Origin: an uncultured Lachnospiraceae bacterium
GTDB lineage: Bacteria > Bacillota > Clostridia > Lachnospirales > Lachnospiraceae
Assembly: GCA_910577675.1 (NCBI GenBank)
Contig: CAJTOR010000012.1
Location: 1-64,000, forward strand
Direction of reading: 5' to 3'
DNA: 64,000 nucleotides
The notes beneath the pieces are model-generated. The model saw only the letters and a program-made list of their open reading frames with translations. It searched no databases and had not been told where the DNA came from. How positions within the stretch are numbered: the first letter of the stretch is position 1; every line of letters starts with the position of its first letter. The translations under genes were made by a program, and so were the position numbers. This document shows, piece by piece, positions 8,054 to 17,002 of this stretch.

Positions 8054-9637
8054 ATGAGATTTGACGAGTTGGATTTACATGGTTCGCTGCTGCGCGCCGT
8101 GACAGAAATGGGATTTGAGGAGATGACACCGATCCAGGCGCAAGCCATCCCGGTGGTGCTTTCCGGGAAGGATATTATCGGGCAGGCTCAGACCGGCACG
8201 GGAAAAACTGCGGCGTTTGGGCTGCCGGTTTTGCAGAATATTGACCCTAAGAAAAAGACATTGCAGGCAGTGATTCTCTGCCCGACAAGGGAGCTGGCGA
8301 TCCAGGTGTCCGAGGAAATGCACAAATTTGCGAAATTCCTGCACGGAATCAAGATTGTGCCGATCTACGGCGGGCAGGAGATAGTGCGCCAGATTAAGGC
8401 GCTCAAGGCGGGGACACAGATTGTAATTGGTACGCCGGGGCGCGTGATGGATCATATGCGCCGGAAGACCGTGAAGTTTGATGATGTGAAGATTGTGGCG
8501 CTTGATGAGGCGGATGAGATGCTTAACATGGGATTCCGCGAGGATATAGAAACCATCCTGCGCGATGTTCCAGACAAGCGTCAGACCCTGCTGTTTTCCG
8601 CGACAATGCCGCAGCCCATTATGGAGATTGCAAGGACTTACCAGCATGATGCAACCCATATCCGCGTGGTGAAGAAGGAGTTAACCGTCCCTAAGATTGA
8701 ACAGTACTATTACGAGGTGCGCCCAAAGGCAAAACTTGACGCGCTGACCAGGCTCCTCGATATGTATGCGCCTAAGCTGTCCCTGATTTTTTGTAATACA
8801 AAGCGCCAGGTGGACGAGCTGGTTGCCGCGCTTAAAGCGCGCGGATATTTTGCGGAGGGCTTGCACGGGGATTTGAAGCAGCAGCAGCGCGACCGCGTGA
8901 TGAATTCGTTCCGCAATGGCAAGACGGATATTCTTGTTGCGACGGATGTGGCGGCACGCGGGATTGATGTGGATGATGTGGAAGCAGTGTTCAACTATGA
9001 TGTGCCGCAGGATGATGAGTACTATGTGCACCGCATCGGCCGTACCGGGCGGGCGGGGCGCACGGGGCGCGCTTTTACACTGGTGGTAGGGCGTGAAGTC
9101 TACAAGCTGCGCGATATTATGCGCTATTGCCGTACAAAAATCAAGCTTCAGCCGGTGCCTTCGCTCGGCGATGTTATGTCGGTGAAGGCTGAAAAGATTC
9201 TTGACCAGGTTCAGGAGGTTATCGAAAATGAGGATCTCTCAAGAATGAAGGAACTGGTTGAGGGGCGCGTGAACGAAGCGGAATACACGACAATCGAGAT
9301 GGCGGCGGCATTTTTAAAGATTGCCATGGGAGAGGGTGTGGACTCCGAGGAGTTAAAACGCGAGTATGAGGAGTTTGGCGATACAGGTGCCGAGGAGGGC
9401 ATGGTTCGCCTCTTTATCAATCTTGGCAAAAAGAACAATATCCGTCCGGGCGATATCCTGGGTGCAATTGCGGGTGAAACCGGGATGCCGGGAAAATTGA
9501 TCGGGAGCATTGATATGTTTGACAAATACACGTTTGTTGAGGTGCCGCGCGAGTATGCCGCGGAGGTTTTGGAGGGTATGAAAAATGTAAAGATCCGCGG
9601 GAAAGCGGTGAACATTGAGCCAGCGAATAAACGCTAG
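8054..9637 (+). CDS. DEAD-box ATP-dependent RNA helicase
   Basis: 527 residues. All core motifs are present: AQTGTGKT (I), PTRELAIQ (Ia), GTPGRVMDH (Ib), DEADEM (II), SATMP (III), ARGIDVDDVEAVFNYD (V) and HRIGRTGRAGRTG (VI). The last 80 residues (VRLFINLGKKNNIRPGDILG onward) fit the DbpA/CsdA-type RNA-binding domain. The protein should remodel rRNA or mRNA structure, as CshA/DeaD do in ribosome assembly and cold adaptation. The ATG at 8054 matches the family N terminus (FDELDLHGSLLRAV); a longer frame from 7931 covers the leader and is not supported. A strong terminator follows. Confidence 0.95.
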   Translation: MRFDELDLHGSLLRAVTEMGFEEMTPIQAQAIPVVLSGKDIIGQAQTGTGKTAAFGLPVLQNIDPKKKTLQAVILCPTRELAIQVSEEMHKFAKFLHGIKIVPIYGGQEIVRQIKALKAGTQIVIGTPGRVMDHMRRKTVKFDDVKIVALDEADEMLNMGFREDIETILRDVPDKRQTLLFSATMPQPIMEIARTYQHDATHIRVVKKELTVPKIEQYYYEVRPKAKLDALTRLLDMYAPKLSLIFCNTKRQVDELVAALKARGYFAEGLHGDLKQQQRDRVMNSFRNGKTDILVATDVAARGIDVDDVEAVFNYDVPQDDEYYVHRIGRTGRAGRTGRAFTLVVGREVYKLRDIMRYCRTKIKLQPVPSLGDVMSVKAEKILDQVQEVIENEDLSRMKELVEGRVNEAEYTTIEMAAAFLKIAMGEGVDSEELKREYEEFGDTGAEEGMVRLFINLGKKNNIRPGDILGAIAGETGMPGKLIGSIDMFDKYTFVEVPREYAAEVLEGMKNVKIRGKAVNIEPANKR

Positions 9638-9642
9638 GGAAC

Positions 9643-9685
9643 ATAAAAACACACACCGGGAATATTTTCCGGTGTGTGTTTTTAT
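9643..9685. terminator. Bidirectional terminator after the DEAD-box gene
   Basis: AAAAACACACACCGG pairs with CCGGTGTGTGTTTTT across an eight-base loop. It sits between convergent genes and works on both strands. Confidence 0.92.
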
Positions 9686-9704
9686 GTTCCCGGTTGGATG
9701 CCCT

Positions 9705-10124
9705 TTATTCAAAGACAACATTGTAGTCCATCAGCTCAATTTTTACGACAATATATGGATGTGTAGCGTTCTGTGTGACCAATTCATCCTTGCCGGGTCC
9801 TAGGAGTGTGTTTTTTATGTAGATTGCGTTGCTGCCAAGGAAAAGTTCCTCGACCGTAATACTGTAGCCGCTGGTCATCTGCGTGCCGAAACCCTGGCAG
9901 ATGTAGTAGGCATCCTCGCTTTTGTAGGTCAAACAGAAAGTATTCTTTTTCTTCTTGTTAATCAGCGTGAGAAGTTCTTCCGGCACATCCGCTTCCTCGA
10001 CAACCGTGTAGTCCAGATCCTTCACTTTGGTAGTCCCATCTTCTTTTTTGCCGCAGCCCGCGACAGCCAGCAGACAGAAAATGCAGCCAAGGCATAAAAC
10101 AATCCGTCGGAATATTGTCCGCAT
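9705..10124 (-). CDS. Lipoprotein with PrcB C-terminal-type domain
   Basis: 139 residues. The N terminus is a lipoprotein signal: MRTIFRR, a hydrophobic stretch, then the lipobox LLAVAGC with the lipidated Cys near residue 24. The rest (about residues 60-137: YYICQGFGTQMTSGYSI, later HPYIVVKIE) matches the PrcB_C family, small domains first described in a spirochaete protease complex and common as lipoproteins in Firmicutes. The ATG has AAAGAAGGA upstream. It should be anchored on the outer face of the membrane. No partner gene is adjacent. Confidence 0.8.
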   Translation of the reverse strand: MRTIFRRIVLCLGCIFCLLAVAGCGKKEDGTTKVKDLDYTVVEEADVPEELLTLINKKKKNTFCLTYKSEDAYYICQGFGTQMTSGYSITVEELFLGSNAIYIKNTLLGPGKDELVTQNATHPYIVVKIELMDYNVVFE

Positions 10125-10240
10125 AATCCTTCTTTCCTGCGCATGCGCAATGTATGCATTTAGTGAAGTATATGCCTTGTGGGGCGGTGGTATGTGTGAA
10201 ATTTAACTTATTTGGCAATGTCAGTATAATATATATGACT

Positions 10241-10337
10241 TTGTGTCAGATGGGGTGAAGCTCCATTTGACAAGCTTGTGATAGCAGCGTGGGAATATAA
10301 GGAAGTTGTGGAGCGGAATCTGAAATTCCTCTGACTG
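10241..10337 (+). repeat. Dispersed intergenic repeat A, copy 2
   Basis: TGTCAGATGG, loop, CCATTTGACA hairpin followed by AGCAGCGTGGGAATAT and the GGAATCTGAAATTCC box. The hairpin changes relative to copy 5 keep base pairing. It lies in the 1.1 kb gap between 10125 and 11227. Confidence 0.75.
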
Positions 10338-10544
10338 TGCCATTTGGCATCAGTTTCTTTTATGTCTATTTTCTTCATTTTGAAAAATCTTTGGTATTAT
10401 GCCGTGCAATGGGGATAAAAAAATTTCTCACAAGTCAAACATACATCCGGCAAGTACAATTAAAATAGAAATGGCGGTCTGAATTTTTATTTACCTATAT
10501 AAATATAAAATTATAAAAGGAAATATTATTACTAGAAATGGAAC

Positions 10545-10650
10545 GAGAAAAGCGCGGCAGGAATGGCCGCGCTCTCTCGGGTAATCAAATTACCGAAGTA
10601 TAATAGGGTGGGAGTAGAAAGTGTTATTCACACAATCCATTGTTATAATA
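10545..10650 (-). ncRNA. Candidate small RNA, copy 1 of a duplicated unit
   Basis: Read on the minus strand: a conserved single-stranded CTACTCCCACCCTATTATAC segment, a small hairpin (GGTAA/TTACC), and a GC-rich hairpin GCGCGGC/GCCGCGC followed by TTTTCTC. The second copy lies 255 bp away. The hairpin pair C-G here is T-A in copy 2, a compensatory change that supports the RNA structure. The direction is inferred from the C-rich stretch preceding a terminator; the plus strand is possible because the stem also ends in T there. Confidence 0.45.
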
Positions 10651-10799
10651 ACCCCTAAATGTGGCAAAATTGTGTCAGAATTATAAAATTTAAATTTATA
10701 ATTTATTTTTTTGCGCGCTCAAGCAGGGCTACAAAAAACAGGCTTTGCCAGCTGCTCACAGGCTGATCTATATTTTGTGGTGCGGTCTAAAAATATAAC

Positions 10800-10905
10800 G
10801 AAAAAAGCGCGGTAGGAATGACCGCGCTTTTTTGGGTAAATACATACCAAAGTATAATAGGGTGGGAGTAGAAAGTGTTTATTCACTATCCAAGAATCAT
10901 TATAT
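10800..10905 (-). ncRNA. Candidate small RNA, copy 2 of a duplicated unit
   Basis: Same layout as copy 1: CTACTCCCACCCTATTATAC, a small GGTA/TACC hairpin and a GCGCGGT/ACCGCGC stem flanked by A6 and T6. A TATAAT on the minus strand near 10897-10902 could be its -10 box; no good -35 is seen. The rest of 10906-11097 is AT-rich and shows nothing else. Confidence 0.45.
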
Positions 10906-11097
10906 CTTTGAAATATGTCTAAAATATGTAAGAATTATTAAAAAAATATTTAAAAACGTAAGAAAATCTTAATTTAATATTTTATGGAAATTATACGGGG
11001 TATTGGGTGGGGATGTCACTGTATGGAGGGGCAGGTTCCCACCGTATTCCGACTTGAAAGTTTTGGAATTTTTCAGGGATTTTTATGCAAAAAGGGG

Positions 11098-11125
11098 TTA
11101 ATTTATTGCTAAAATCTGCCGATAT
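11098..11125 (+). promoter_or_regulatory. Sigma-D (FliA/sigma-28)-type promoter
   Basis: TTAA, 16 bases, GCCGATAT. The -10 box is an exact match to the flagellar sigma factor consensus; the -35 differs from TAAA by one base. It lies about 100 bp upstream of the gene at 11228. A second example stands at 45380. Confidence 0.7.
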
Positions 11126-11227
11126 AGAAAATACAAAATCCATTTTGGTGGGATTGGGATATGTGCCATGGAGGGTGTTCCCGGGGAAAAACGGATGTTT
11201 CGATTAAAGAAAGGGAAGGTGACTACG

Positions 11228-11863
11228 ATGAGTGTAAGCGCAGTAAATGATGTAACCAAGTATAACCAGACGAATCCGGTTGCGACAGAGCCAGCGAAGA
11301 CGGACAGTGTAAAGCAGACGGAGTCCGTTCCTAAGACTGAGCCTACTAAGGAAACGGATGCTGCTGTATATGACAAGACAGATAAGACGGACAAGGTTGA
11401 GAAGCCTACTTATAAGCAGAACACCGCACTGGTTGAGAAGCTGAAAGCTGATGCGGAGGCGAGAACCGCACAGATGCGCAACCTTGTGGAAAAGATGATG
11501 ATGAAGCAGGGTCAGACCATAAACGGCTCCATGGATTATCTGATGGCGCTTAAAAACGGTACTGTCAAGGTAGATCCTGCTACAAGGAAGCAAGCCCAGG
11601 AGGATATTTCCGAGGATGGTTACTGGGGCGTAAAGCAGACTTCCGACCGTCTGGTATCTTTCGCTAAGGCGCTGACTGGCGGCGACCCGTCGAAGGCTGA
11701 CGAGATGATGAAGGCGATTGAGAAGGGCTTTGGCCAGGCATCGAAGGCGTGGGGCGGCGATCTGCCGGATATCTGCCAGAAGACGCTCGAGGCGACCCGT
11801 GAGAAGATGGAGGAGTGGAGAAAGAGCACTTCGACCGAGGCAGCGGAGAAAATTACCGAGTAA
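11228..11863 (+). CDS. Unknown protein under a sigma-D-type promoter
   Basis: 211 residues, start chosen at the ATG with GGAAGG upstream. Residues 1-75 are Lys/Thr/Pro/Glu-rich and look disordered (repeated T-E-P-T-K-type runs). Residues 75-205 look helical (VEKLKADAEARTAQMRNLVEKMM, later GGDPSKADEMMKAIEKGFGQ and AWGGDLPDICQKTLEATREKM). There is no signal peptide, membrane segment or cysteine pair. I do not recognise a named family. The promoter suggests co-expression with flagellar and chemotaxis genes; a role in motility is inference. A strong terminator follows, so it is monocistronic. Confidence 0.75.
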   Translation: MSVSAVNDVTKYNQTNPVATEPAKTDSVKQTESVPKTEPTKETDAAVYDKTDKTDKVEKPTYKQNTALVEKLKADAEARTAQMRNLVEKMMMKQGQTINGSMDYLMALKNGTVKVDPATRKQAQEDISEDGYWGVKQTSDRLVSFAKALTGGDPSKADEMMKAIEKGFGQASKAWGGDLPDICQKTLEATREKMEEWRKSTSTEAAEKITE

Positions 11864-11883
11864 GATTGGGGAACAGTTAAAAC

Positions 11884-11929
11884 TACATAAAAGGAGGCAG
11901 GAAGTAAATTCCTGCCTCCTTTTATGTAT
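11884..11929. terminator. Perfect-stem terminator
   Basis: About 18 bp of perfect stem (CATAAAAGGAGGCAGGAA with its complement) around a short loop, ending in TTTTATG. It ends the 11228 gene. Confidence 0.9.
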
Positions 11930-12041
11930 GCACATGGAAAAGAAATATACATCCGGCATGGGTAGGTGGAAGATAAATCTTCCCCTACTCGATTATGCAC
12001 AGATCCGTGAGGGAAGGTATATGTCCCAGGCTTATTATTCT

Positions 12042-13604
12042 CTAGACCAGAACCTCCTTTAGCAGCAGAAGGTGCGTTCCCACTGTCAGGTTTTCCTCCG
12101 TCAGGTCATTTAGTGCAAGGATGGATTCCGAGGTGGTATGGTGTGATTTTGCGATGGACCAAAGGTCATCGTTTTCCTTTACTATATATCCCGTCATGCC
12201 GGGCAGGTCAAGAAGCGCTTCATAATCGAGCGGCTCCTCCGTCACATCGGTCAGGAACTGGGCGGTGATACGGTTGAACACAAGGCTGTTTAGCAGAACG
12301 GATGCCTTGATCTCAAGTTCATCCGAATCATTGGAAAGGACGGTGAGCTGCTCCAATTCGGGTGTGATGGTGTAGACCGTGTCCGGGGTGATATCGTGGA
12401 CTTCAATTAGCTGCTGGAACGGGACGGAAGCCTTCATTGCATACATCGGGCGGCTGTCCTCCGGTGTGATATAGAAGATATCCGCCTCAATGCTGCCCTC
12501 CGCCATCAGTCCGTCCTCGGAAGGGTAGGTATTGTCAATATGTATGGTTCCGCTCCCATGGCAGATTTGCAGGATTTTTGGTGCCGTGTCGCTGATCCTG
12601 ATGCGGTCGTTGATACGTACTTTGTTGGCATTGTGCAGAAGCAGGTTTTCGTATACGACAGGGCGGTAGATTGGTGTGAGGGAAGCGAATGGGGAATACA
12701 CATCCTGGATTACATTGAAAGTGGCATCCTCGTAGATTTTGATCTGTATTTCAATCAGCATGTCAAGGCTGACTATACGGGGTTCGCCGTCGCCGTCCTG
12801 TTTTACCTCAAAAGTTTTATCTGTTAGAATCAGATTGATATCGGGTGTCATAGTTTCGCTGCATCCGTTGCAGTCAATGGTGGCGTGGAACGGAAGTTCA
12901 CTCTCGTAGTATTCCGCGGCAGCTTCCCCGTCCTCGGCGGAATAGAGAAGGAAAACAACGGCATCCCCCTTTATGGTGAACTGGTCTTTTAACAGGCGGA
13001 TATCAACATTTTTCAGGGAGATACTGCGGTAAAGCAGTTCATGTATGCTGCTTTTTGATGAGGGCAGCGTGATTTCATCGCGAAGTCTATAGGAATCCTT
13101 TTTGCAGGCGGCAAGCCCGGTAAGCTGCAAAGGAAGAGTGCGTGTGCAGATCGGGACATTATTCTCGATGGCGGTGCAAGCCGGCTCATCATATATTTCC
13201 TCCGCCGTCACACTCAGGGAGAGCAGTGATTTGATGCTGACCTTGCGGGAATTTATAAGGTTGGCACTCAGGTCTTCAAGCGTGGAACGCAGCGTCGTAT
13301 TTTCTGTGCTGCATTCCGCCTCTAGATGGATTGTTTCGTCAATCGGAAGCTTCCCATTTAATGTGTGGATGCGGCTGTCCTCCTCCGCGCTTAAATAAAG
13401 CAGGCAGTACGAGAGGAAACCCTTCAGGTAGAGCTTTCCGGAAAGGATTTTTTGTTCCTCCCAGGTAGTTTCGCCTGAGATCTTCATAATGGCGGCAATG
13501 TCCGGTTTGGTGTCCGGCACATTGATATCGTCATTTAAGTTTAGCTGTAAGCTGCTCTTGCATTTCAGCTTGTTCATATGAATGTTCTTTTTTATCAGCT
13601 CCAA
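12042..13604 (-). CDS. sipL: SipL-like spore morphogenesis protein (DUF3794 plus LysM)
   Basis: 520 residues. It starts at TTG with GAGGAGGGA six bases upstream. The N terminus (LQLNLNDDINVPDTKPDIAAIM) and the long beta-rich body with repeated DUF3794/SPOCS segments are followed by a C-terminal LysM domain (about residues 470-515: YIVKENDDLWSIAKSHHTTS, then ILALNDL). This is the layout of Clostridioides difficile SipL, which binds SpoIVA and builds the coat basement layer around the forespore. The LysM domain is the expected SpoIVA/peptidoglycan-contact end. It lies downstream of ispE in the same direction (98 bp gap). The family is firm; orthology to SipL is likely. Confidence 0.82.
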   Translation of the reverse strand: MELIKKNIHMNKLKCKSSLQLNLNDDINVPDTKPDIAAIMKISGETTWEEQKILSGKLYLKGFLSYCLLYLSAEEDSRIHTLNGKLPIDETIHLEAECSTENTTLRSTLEDLSANLINSRKVSIKSLLSLSVTAEEIYDEPACTAIENNVPICTRTLPLQLTGLAACKKDSYRLRDEITLPSSKSSIHELLYRSISLKNVDIRLLKDQFTIKGDAVVFLLYSAEDGEAAAEYYESELPFHATIDCNGCSETMTPDINLILTDKTFEVKQDGDGEPRIVSLDMLIEIQIKIYEDATFNVIQDVYSPFASLTPIYRPVVYENLLLHNANKVRINDRIRISDTAPKILQICHGSGTIHIDNTYPSEDGLMAEGSIEADIFYITPEDSRPMYAMKASVPFQQLIEVHDITPDTVYTITPELEQLTVLSNDSDELEIKASVLLNSLVFNRITAQFLTDVTEEPLDYEALLDLPGMTGYIVKENDDLWSIAKSHHTTSESILALNDLTEENLTVGTHLLLLKEVLV

Positions 13605-13702
13605 GAAAAATCCCTCCTCAATATACGCGAAAATATAGTTTCACGGTAATTTATATGAGGAGGGGAGCAATTTTATGCATCCGTTCTATATGAAATTTTT
13701 TA

Positions 13703-14566
13703 CTATTTATTCCAGAAATTGGTAAGATAAGTCTGTTTCCCAAATTCACCGACCTTAAACCGGTAGAAAGCATGTTCCGCCTTTGGGCGGTCGGAAAACA
13801 GACCGAATACGGTCGGACCGCTCCCGCTCATAAGTGCGCCGAGTGCCCCCGCTTCAAGAAGTTCAGCCTTGATTGCGGCAATCTCCGGGTGCAGTGGGAT
13901 GGTTACGGATTCTAATGTATTGCCCAGATTTGCGGCAATCAAAGCCAGGTTTTTGTTATTCAGGGCGCTGAGCAGGGCATCGATATCGGGGTGCGGCGCG
14001 TCGGAAAGATTGAGATGTTCATAGACGTACCGCGTCGAAACCGAAACAGGAGGCTTTACAACCAGGCAGTAAGCCGGAGGAGGTGCGGGCAGCGGGGTTA
14101 GGCGCTCTCCGATGCCTTCGGAGAGCGCGGTTCCCTGCATCAGACAGTACGGGACATCCGCCCCCAGCCGGATACCGAGCTGTTTAAGTTCCTCTAAGGA
14201 AAGCCCGGTATGGTAGAGTTCGTTAAGCGCTGTTAAGGTGGCGGCGGCATCGCTGCTCCCGCCGGCAAGACCCGCCGCTACAGGGATATGTTTTTCGAGC
14301 GTGACATGGATGCCGCAGCGCTGTTTCGTTTCCTCGAAAAAAAGTGCTGCCGCCCGGTAGATCAGGTTATTATCATCGCAGGGCAGGTAGGAGAGGTTGC
14401 TTTTTAGAGTAATACCCGCCGTCTGTGTCATTTTTACAGTTAATTTGTCAAACAGGCGGATCGTCTGCATCAGCATGCGCACTTCGTGGTAGCCGTCCTG
14501 CCGCCTGCCAAGAACATTAAGCCCAAGATTTATTTTGGCATAAGCCTTAACCTGTATGGATTCCAT
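13703..14566 (-). CDS. ispE: 4-diphosphocytidyl-2-C-methyl-D-erythritol kinase
   Basis: 287 residues, a GHMP kinase of the MEP isoprenoid pathway that phosphorylates CDP-methylerythritol using ATP. Signatures: AYAKINLGLNVLGRR with the catalytic Lys at the N terminus, the ATP-binding glycine loop VAAGLAGGSSDAAATL, and SGSGPTVFGLF near the end. The ATG at 14566 is supported by GGGGGAA upstream and by the family N terminus; a longer frame reaches into the promoter region and is discarded. A promoter lies 60-85 bp upstream. Confidence 0.96.
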   Translation of the reverse strand: MESIQVKAYAKINLGLNVLGRRQDGYHEVRMLMQTIRLFDKLTVKMTQTAGITLKSNLSYLPCDDNNLIYRAAALFFEETKQRCGIHVTLEKHIPVAAGLAGGSSDAAATLTALNELYHTGLSLEELKQLGIRLGADVPYCLMQGTALSEGIGERLTPLPAPPPAYCLVVKPPVSVSTRYVYEHLNLSDAPHPDIDALLSALNNKNLALIAANLGNTLESVTIPLHPEIAAIKAELLEAGALGALMSGSGPTVFGLFSDRPKAEHAFYRFKVGEFGKQTYLTNFWNK

Positions 14567-14624
14567 CAAATATTCCCCCGTATTTGTCGTTATTTTCCGG
14601 CAGGATGTCCGCCGGCTCATGTTT

Positions 14625-14653
14625 ATTATATGGAATAATTGGAAGGAATGCAA
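14625..14653 (-). promoter_or_regulatory. Promoter of ispE
   Basis: On the minus strand: TTGCAT, 17 bases, TATAAT, about 60 bp upstream of the ispE start. Confidence 0.75.
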
Positions 14654-14680
14654 GAAAAGTCTTTATCATCGGAATAAATT

Positions 14681-14822
14681 ATGGTATAATGTCCGCAGGA
14701 TATTATACCAGTGCTGATTCGCTTTCGACCAAAGGGAGAAAAATTTCTACAGCGAATCATGCGCATCCCCCGGAGGGAAAGCGCATAAATGCGCTTAGCA
14801 TGGACGAAGGACATGGTATAAT
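14681..14822 (+). repeat. Multi-hairpin repeat B, copy 1
   Basis: Starts ATGGTATAAT and its inverted partner ATTATACCAG, then a GATTCGC/GCGAATC hairpin, GCGCATCCCCCGGAGGG, GCGCATAAATGCGC and a closing GGACATGGTATAAT. Close copies lie on the opposite strand at 32114-32395. This copy ends just before the gdpP ribosome site, so its last TATAAT can serve as the gdpP -10 box. Confidence 0.8.
14795..14822 (+). promoter_or_regulatory. Repeat-borne promoter of gdpP
   Basis: TTAGCA, 16 bases, TATAAT, formed by the right end of repeat B; the predicted start of transcription falls about 15 bases before the TTG start codon region. Confidence 0.45.
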
Positions 14823-14844
14823 GATCCCGTGAGGTGGTGATGAA

Positions 14845-16947
14845 TTGTATAAATCTATGAAAATGCTGCGGACGGTCAATGCTTATATGCGTTGGTCAAT
14901 TTATTTATTCATCCTGATGCTTGCCATGGATGTATGTATTTATGCAGCAGAGCCAAAAGTGCTCTATATCGCTCTGATTTTCACTGCGGTTTACCTGGTG
15001 ATTGTGATTGCGCTCTTTTTTCATAAGAACCGCAAGATTATGCGCCAACTGACTGATTTTGGTTTCCGGTTTAACCAGGTGCAGCGCCGGATGCTTCTCG
15101 ATTTGCAGGTTTCGTATGCGATGCTTGACAGGGACGGCTTTATTCTGTGGGCGAATGATAAGTTCCGCGAGATAACAGGTATGGGATTCCGCAACCACTG
15201 TCAGATACAGGAGTTTTTCCCACAGGTGACGGTGCAGGTTTTAAACGAGTGCGGCAACGGCATGGAGATGACCGTGGACGATGAAGGAAAGCGCAGGCGC
15301 TATGAACTTTCCATGCAGAATGTCGCGGTGGAGGAGCAGGAGGAAGGCGACCAGGAAGGGAAGGGGGAAATTATTTCCCTGTTAGTGTATGATGAAACCG
15401 AGAAAAACCGGCTGCGCGTGCAGAACGAGGAGCGCTGTCTGGCGATCGGCATGATCTATATTGATAATTATGATGAAGTCCTAGAAGGTGTCAACGAGGT
15501 GAACGCCTCGCTTCTCCCGGCACTTGTGGAGCGAAAAATCAACCAGTATATGCGCAATTATGACGCGGTGGTAAAAAAGACGGAGAAGGATAAATTCCTG
15601 GTATTGTTCCAGAAAAAATATCTGGAGGATATGAAGAAGGACAAATTCAGTATTATGGAGGAAGTCCGTTCACTGCATATTGTAAACACGGTCAGTATCA
15701 CGATCAGCATGGGAATTGCGCTGTGCGAGAACGATGAAACACAGGAGCGGCCATATTCGCTGCTCGCGGCATTCGGCGCGGCAAAGAGGGCGATCAACAG
15801 CGCTCTTGAGCGCGGCGGCGACCAGGTGGTGGTGTGTGGCGAGAATCCGGACCGCAACAGTTTCAGTTTTTACGGCGGCAACAGCGAATCGGCGGAGAAA
15901 AGCAAGAGGGTGCGCGTGCGCGTGAAGACCGATATCATCTGCGGCTATATTAAAGACGCAGAGAACGTGCTGATTATGGGGCATATCAACGGCGATGCCG
16001 ATTCGTTCGGTGCGACGGTCGGAATGTACCGGATGGCGAGATATATCACGGACAAGGTGAATATCGTGTTAGACAGGGAAATGAAGACTGTGGCGATGAT
16101 CTTAGAACAGTACCGCGCGAGCAAAAGTTACGAGGAGGGCATGTTTATCAGCGGCGCGGAGGCGGAGAGGCGCGTCGGAGCAGGAACATTGCTGATAGTG
16201 GTTGATGTAAACTGCGAACAGCGCACGGAGTGTCCGGTTCTGGTCGGCAAGGCGGGAACCATTGCCGTCATCGACCACCACCGAGAAAAAAATCCGATTA
16301 ACGCGGCAGTGACATATTCGGAATCCTACGCCTCCTCAACCTGTGAGCTGATAACGGAGATGCTCCAGCATCTTGAAGGCAAAACGCAGCAGGAGGGAAA
16401 GATGCTTGAATTGAGTGCCGATGATGCCGATGTGCTTTATGCGGGTATACTGCTCGACACAAACAGTTTTATCACAAAGACCGGTGTGCGCACATTCGGC
16501 GCGGCAATGTATCTGAAACGCAAGGGAGCCGATATGACGCGCGTGCGCAAGTGTTTTAGGCAGGATAAGAATAGTGTGTATGAGAGGGCGCGCATTATCA
16601 ACCAGGCGGAAACCTATATGGGGATCTACACCCTTGCTGTCAATGATTTTGTCGGGACGAAGGATGAGGTGACGGAGATCGGTTCGCAGGTTGCAAATGG
16701 TCTGCTCGATGTGGAGGGGGTGAAAGCCTCGTTTGTTTTCACACAGTGTGACGGAATAATCAACATAAGCGCCCGCTCGATCGATGAGGTCAATGTGGAG
16801 ATCATCATGAACCGTTTGGGCGGTGGCGGGCATTTCAATATGGCTGGCTGCCAGATGAGGGATTGCACGATGGATGAGGCAGTGCGGCGCGTCAAGGGGA
16901 CGATTGCGGATCTGGTGCGGGATGCCAAGGAACAGCAGCAGGCGTAG
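14845..16947 (+). CDS. gdpP: Cyclic-di-AMP phosphodiesterase GdpP
   Basis: 700 residues. Two membrane segments (about residues 14-33 and 37-55), a PAS-like region (MLDRDGFILWANDKFREITG), a degenerate GGDEF domain (VSITISMGIALCENDE), and the DHH/DHHA1 phosphodiesterase: MGHINGDADSFGA near residue 377, the VIDHHREK motif near 475 and GGGGHFNMAG near 658. It degrades c-di-AMP at the membrane and so influences potassium and cell-wall homeostasis. It starts at TTG behind GAGGTGGTG; an ATG four codons later is possible. It is followed by rplI and dnaB, a conserved order in Firmicutes. Confidence 0.95.
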   Translation: MYKSMKMLRTVNAYMRWSIYLFILMLAMDVCIYAAEPKVLYIALIFTAVYLVIVIALFFHKNRKIMRQLTDFGFRFNQVQRRMLLDLQVSYAMLDRDGFILWANDKFREITGMGFRNHCQIQEFFPQVTVQVLNECGNGMEMTVDDEGKRRRYELSMQNVAVEEQEEGDQEGKGEIISLLVYDETEKNRLRVQNEERCLAIGMIYIDNYDEVLEGVNEVNASLLPALVERKINQYMRNYDAVVKKTEKDKFLVLFQKKYLEDMKKDKFSIMEEVRSLHIVNTVSITISMGIALCENDETQERPYSLLAAFGAAKRAINSALERGGDQVVVCGENPDRNSFSFYGGNSESAEKSKRVRVRVKTDIICGYIKDAENVLIMGHINGDADSFGATVGMYRMARYITDKVNIVLDREMKTVAMILEQYRASKSYEEGMFISGAEAERRVGAGTLLIVVDVNCEQRTECPVLVGKAGTIAVIDHHREKNPINAAVTYSESYASSTCELITEMLQHLEGKTQQEGKMLELSADDADVLYAGILLDTNSFITKTGVRTFGAAMYLKRKGADMTRVRKCFRQDKNSVYERARIINQAETYMGIYTLAVNDFVGTKDEVTEIGSQVANGLLDVEGVKASFVFTQCDGIINISARSIDEVNVEIIMNRLGGGGHFNMAGCQMRDCTMDEAVRRVKGTIADLVRDAKEQQQA

Positions 16948-17002
16948 ATATATGTAAAATATTGTAAATAAAATCAGAATGAAAAGAGAAAGGGGAAAGA
17001 AC

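Noticed and set aside
11204..11959. Minus-strand frame of 251 codons opposite the 11228 gene
   Set aside because: It runs through a strong terminator and the product has no domain pattern; it is a shadow of the plus-strand gene.
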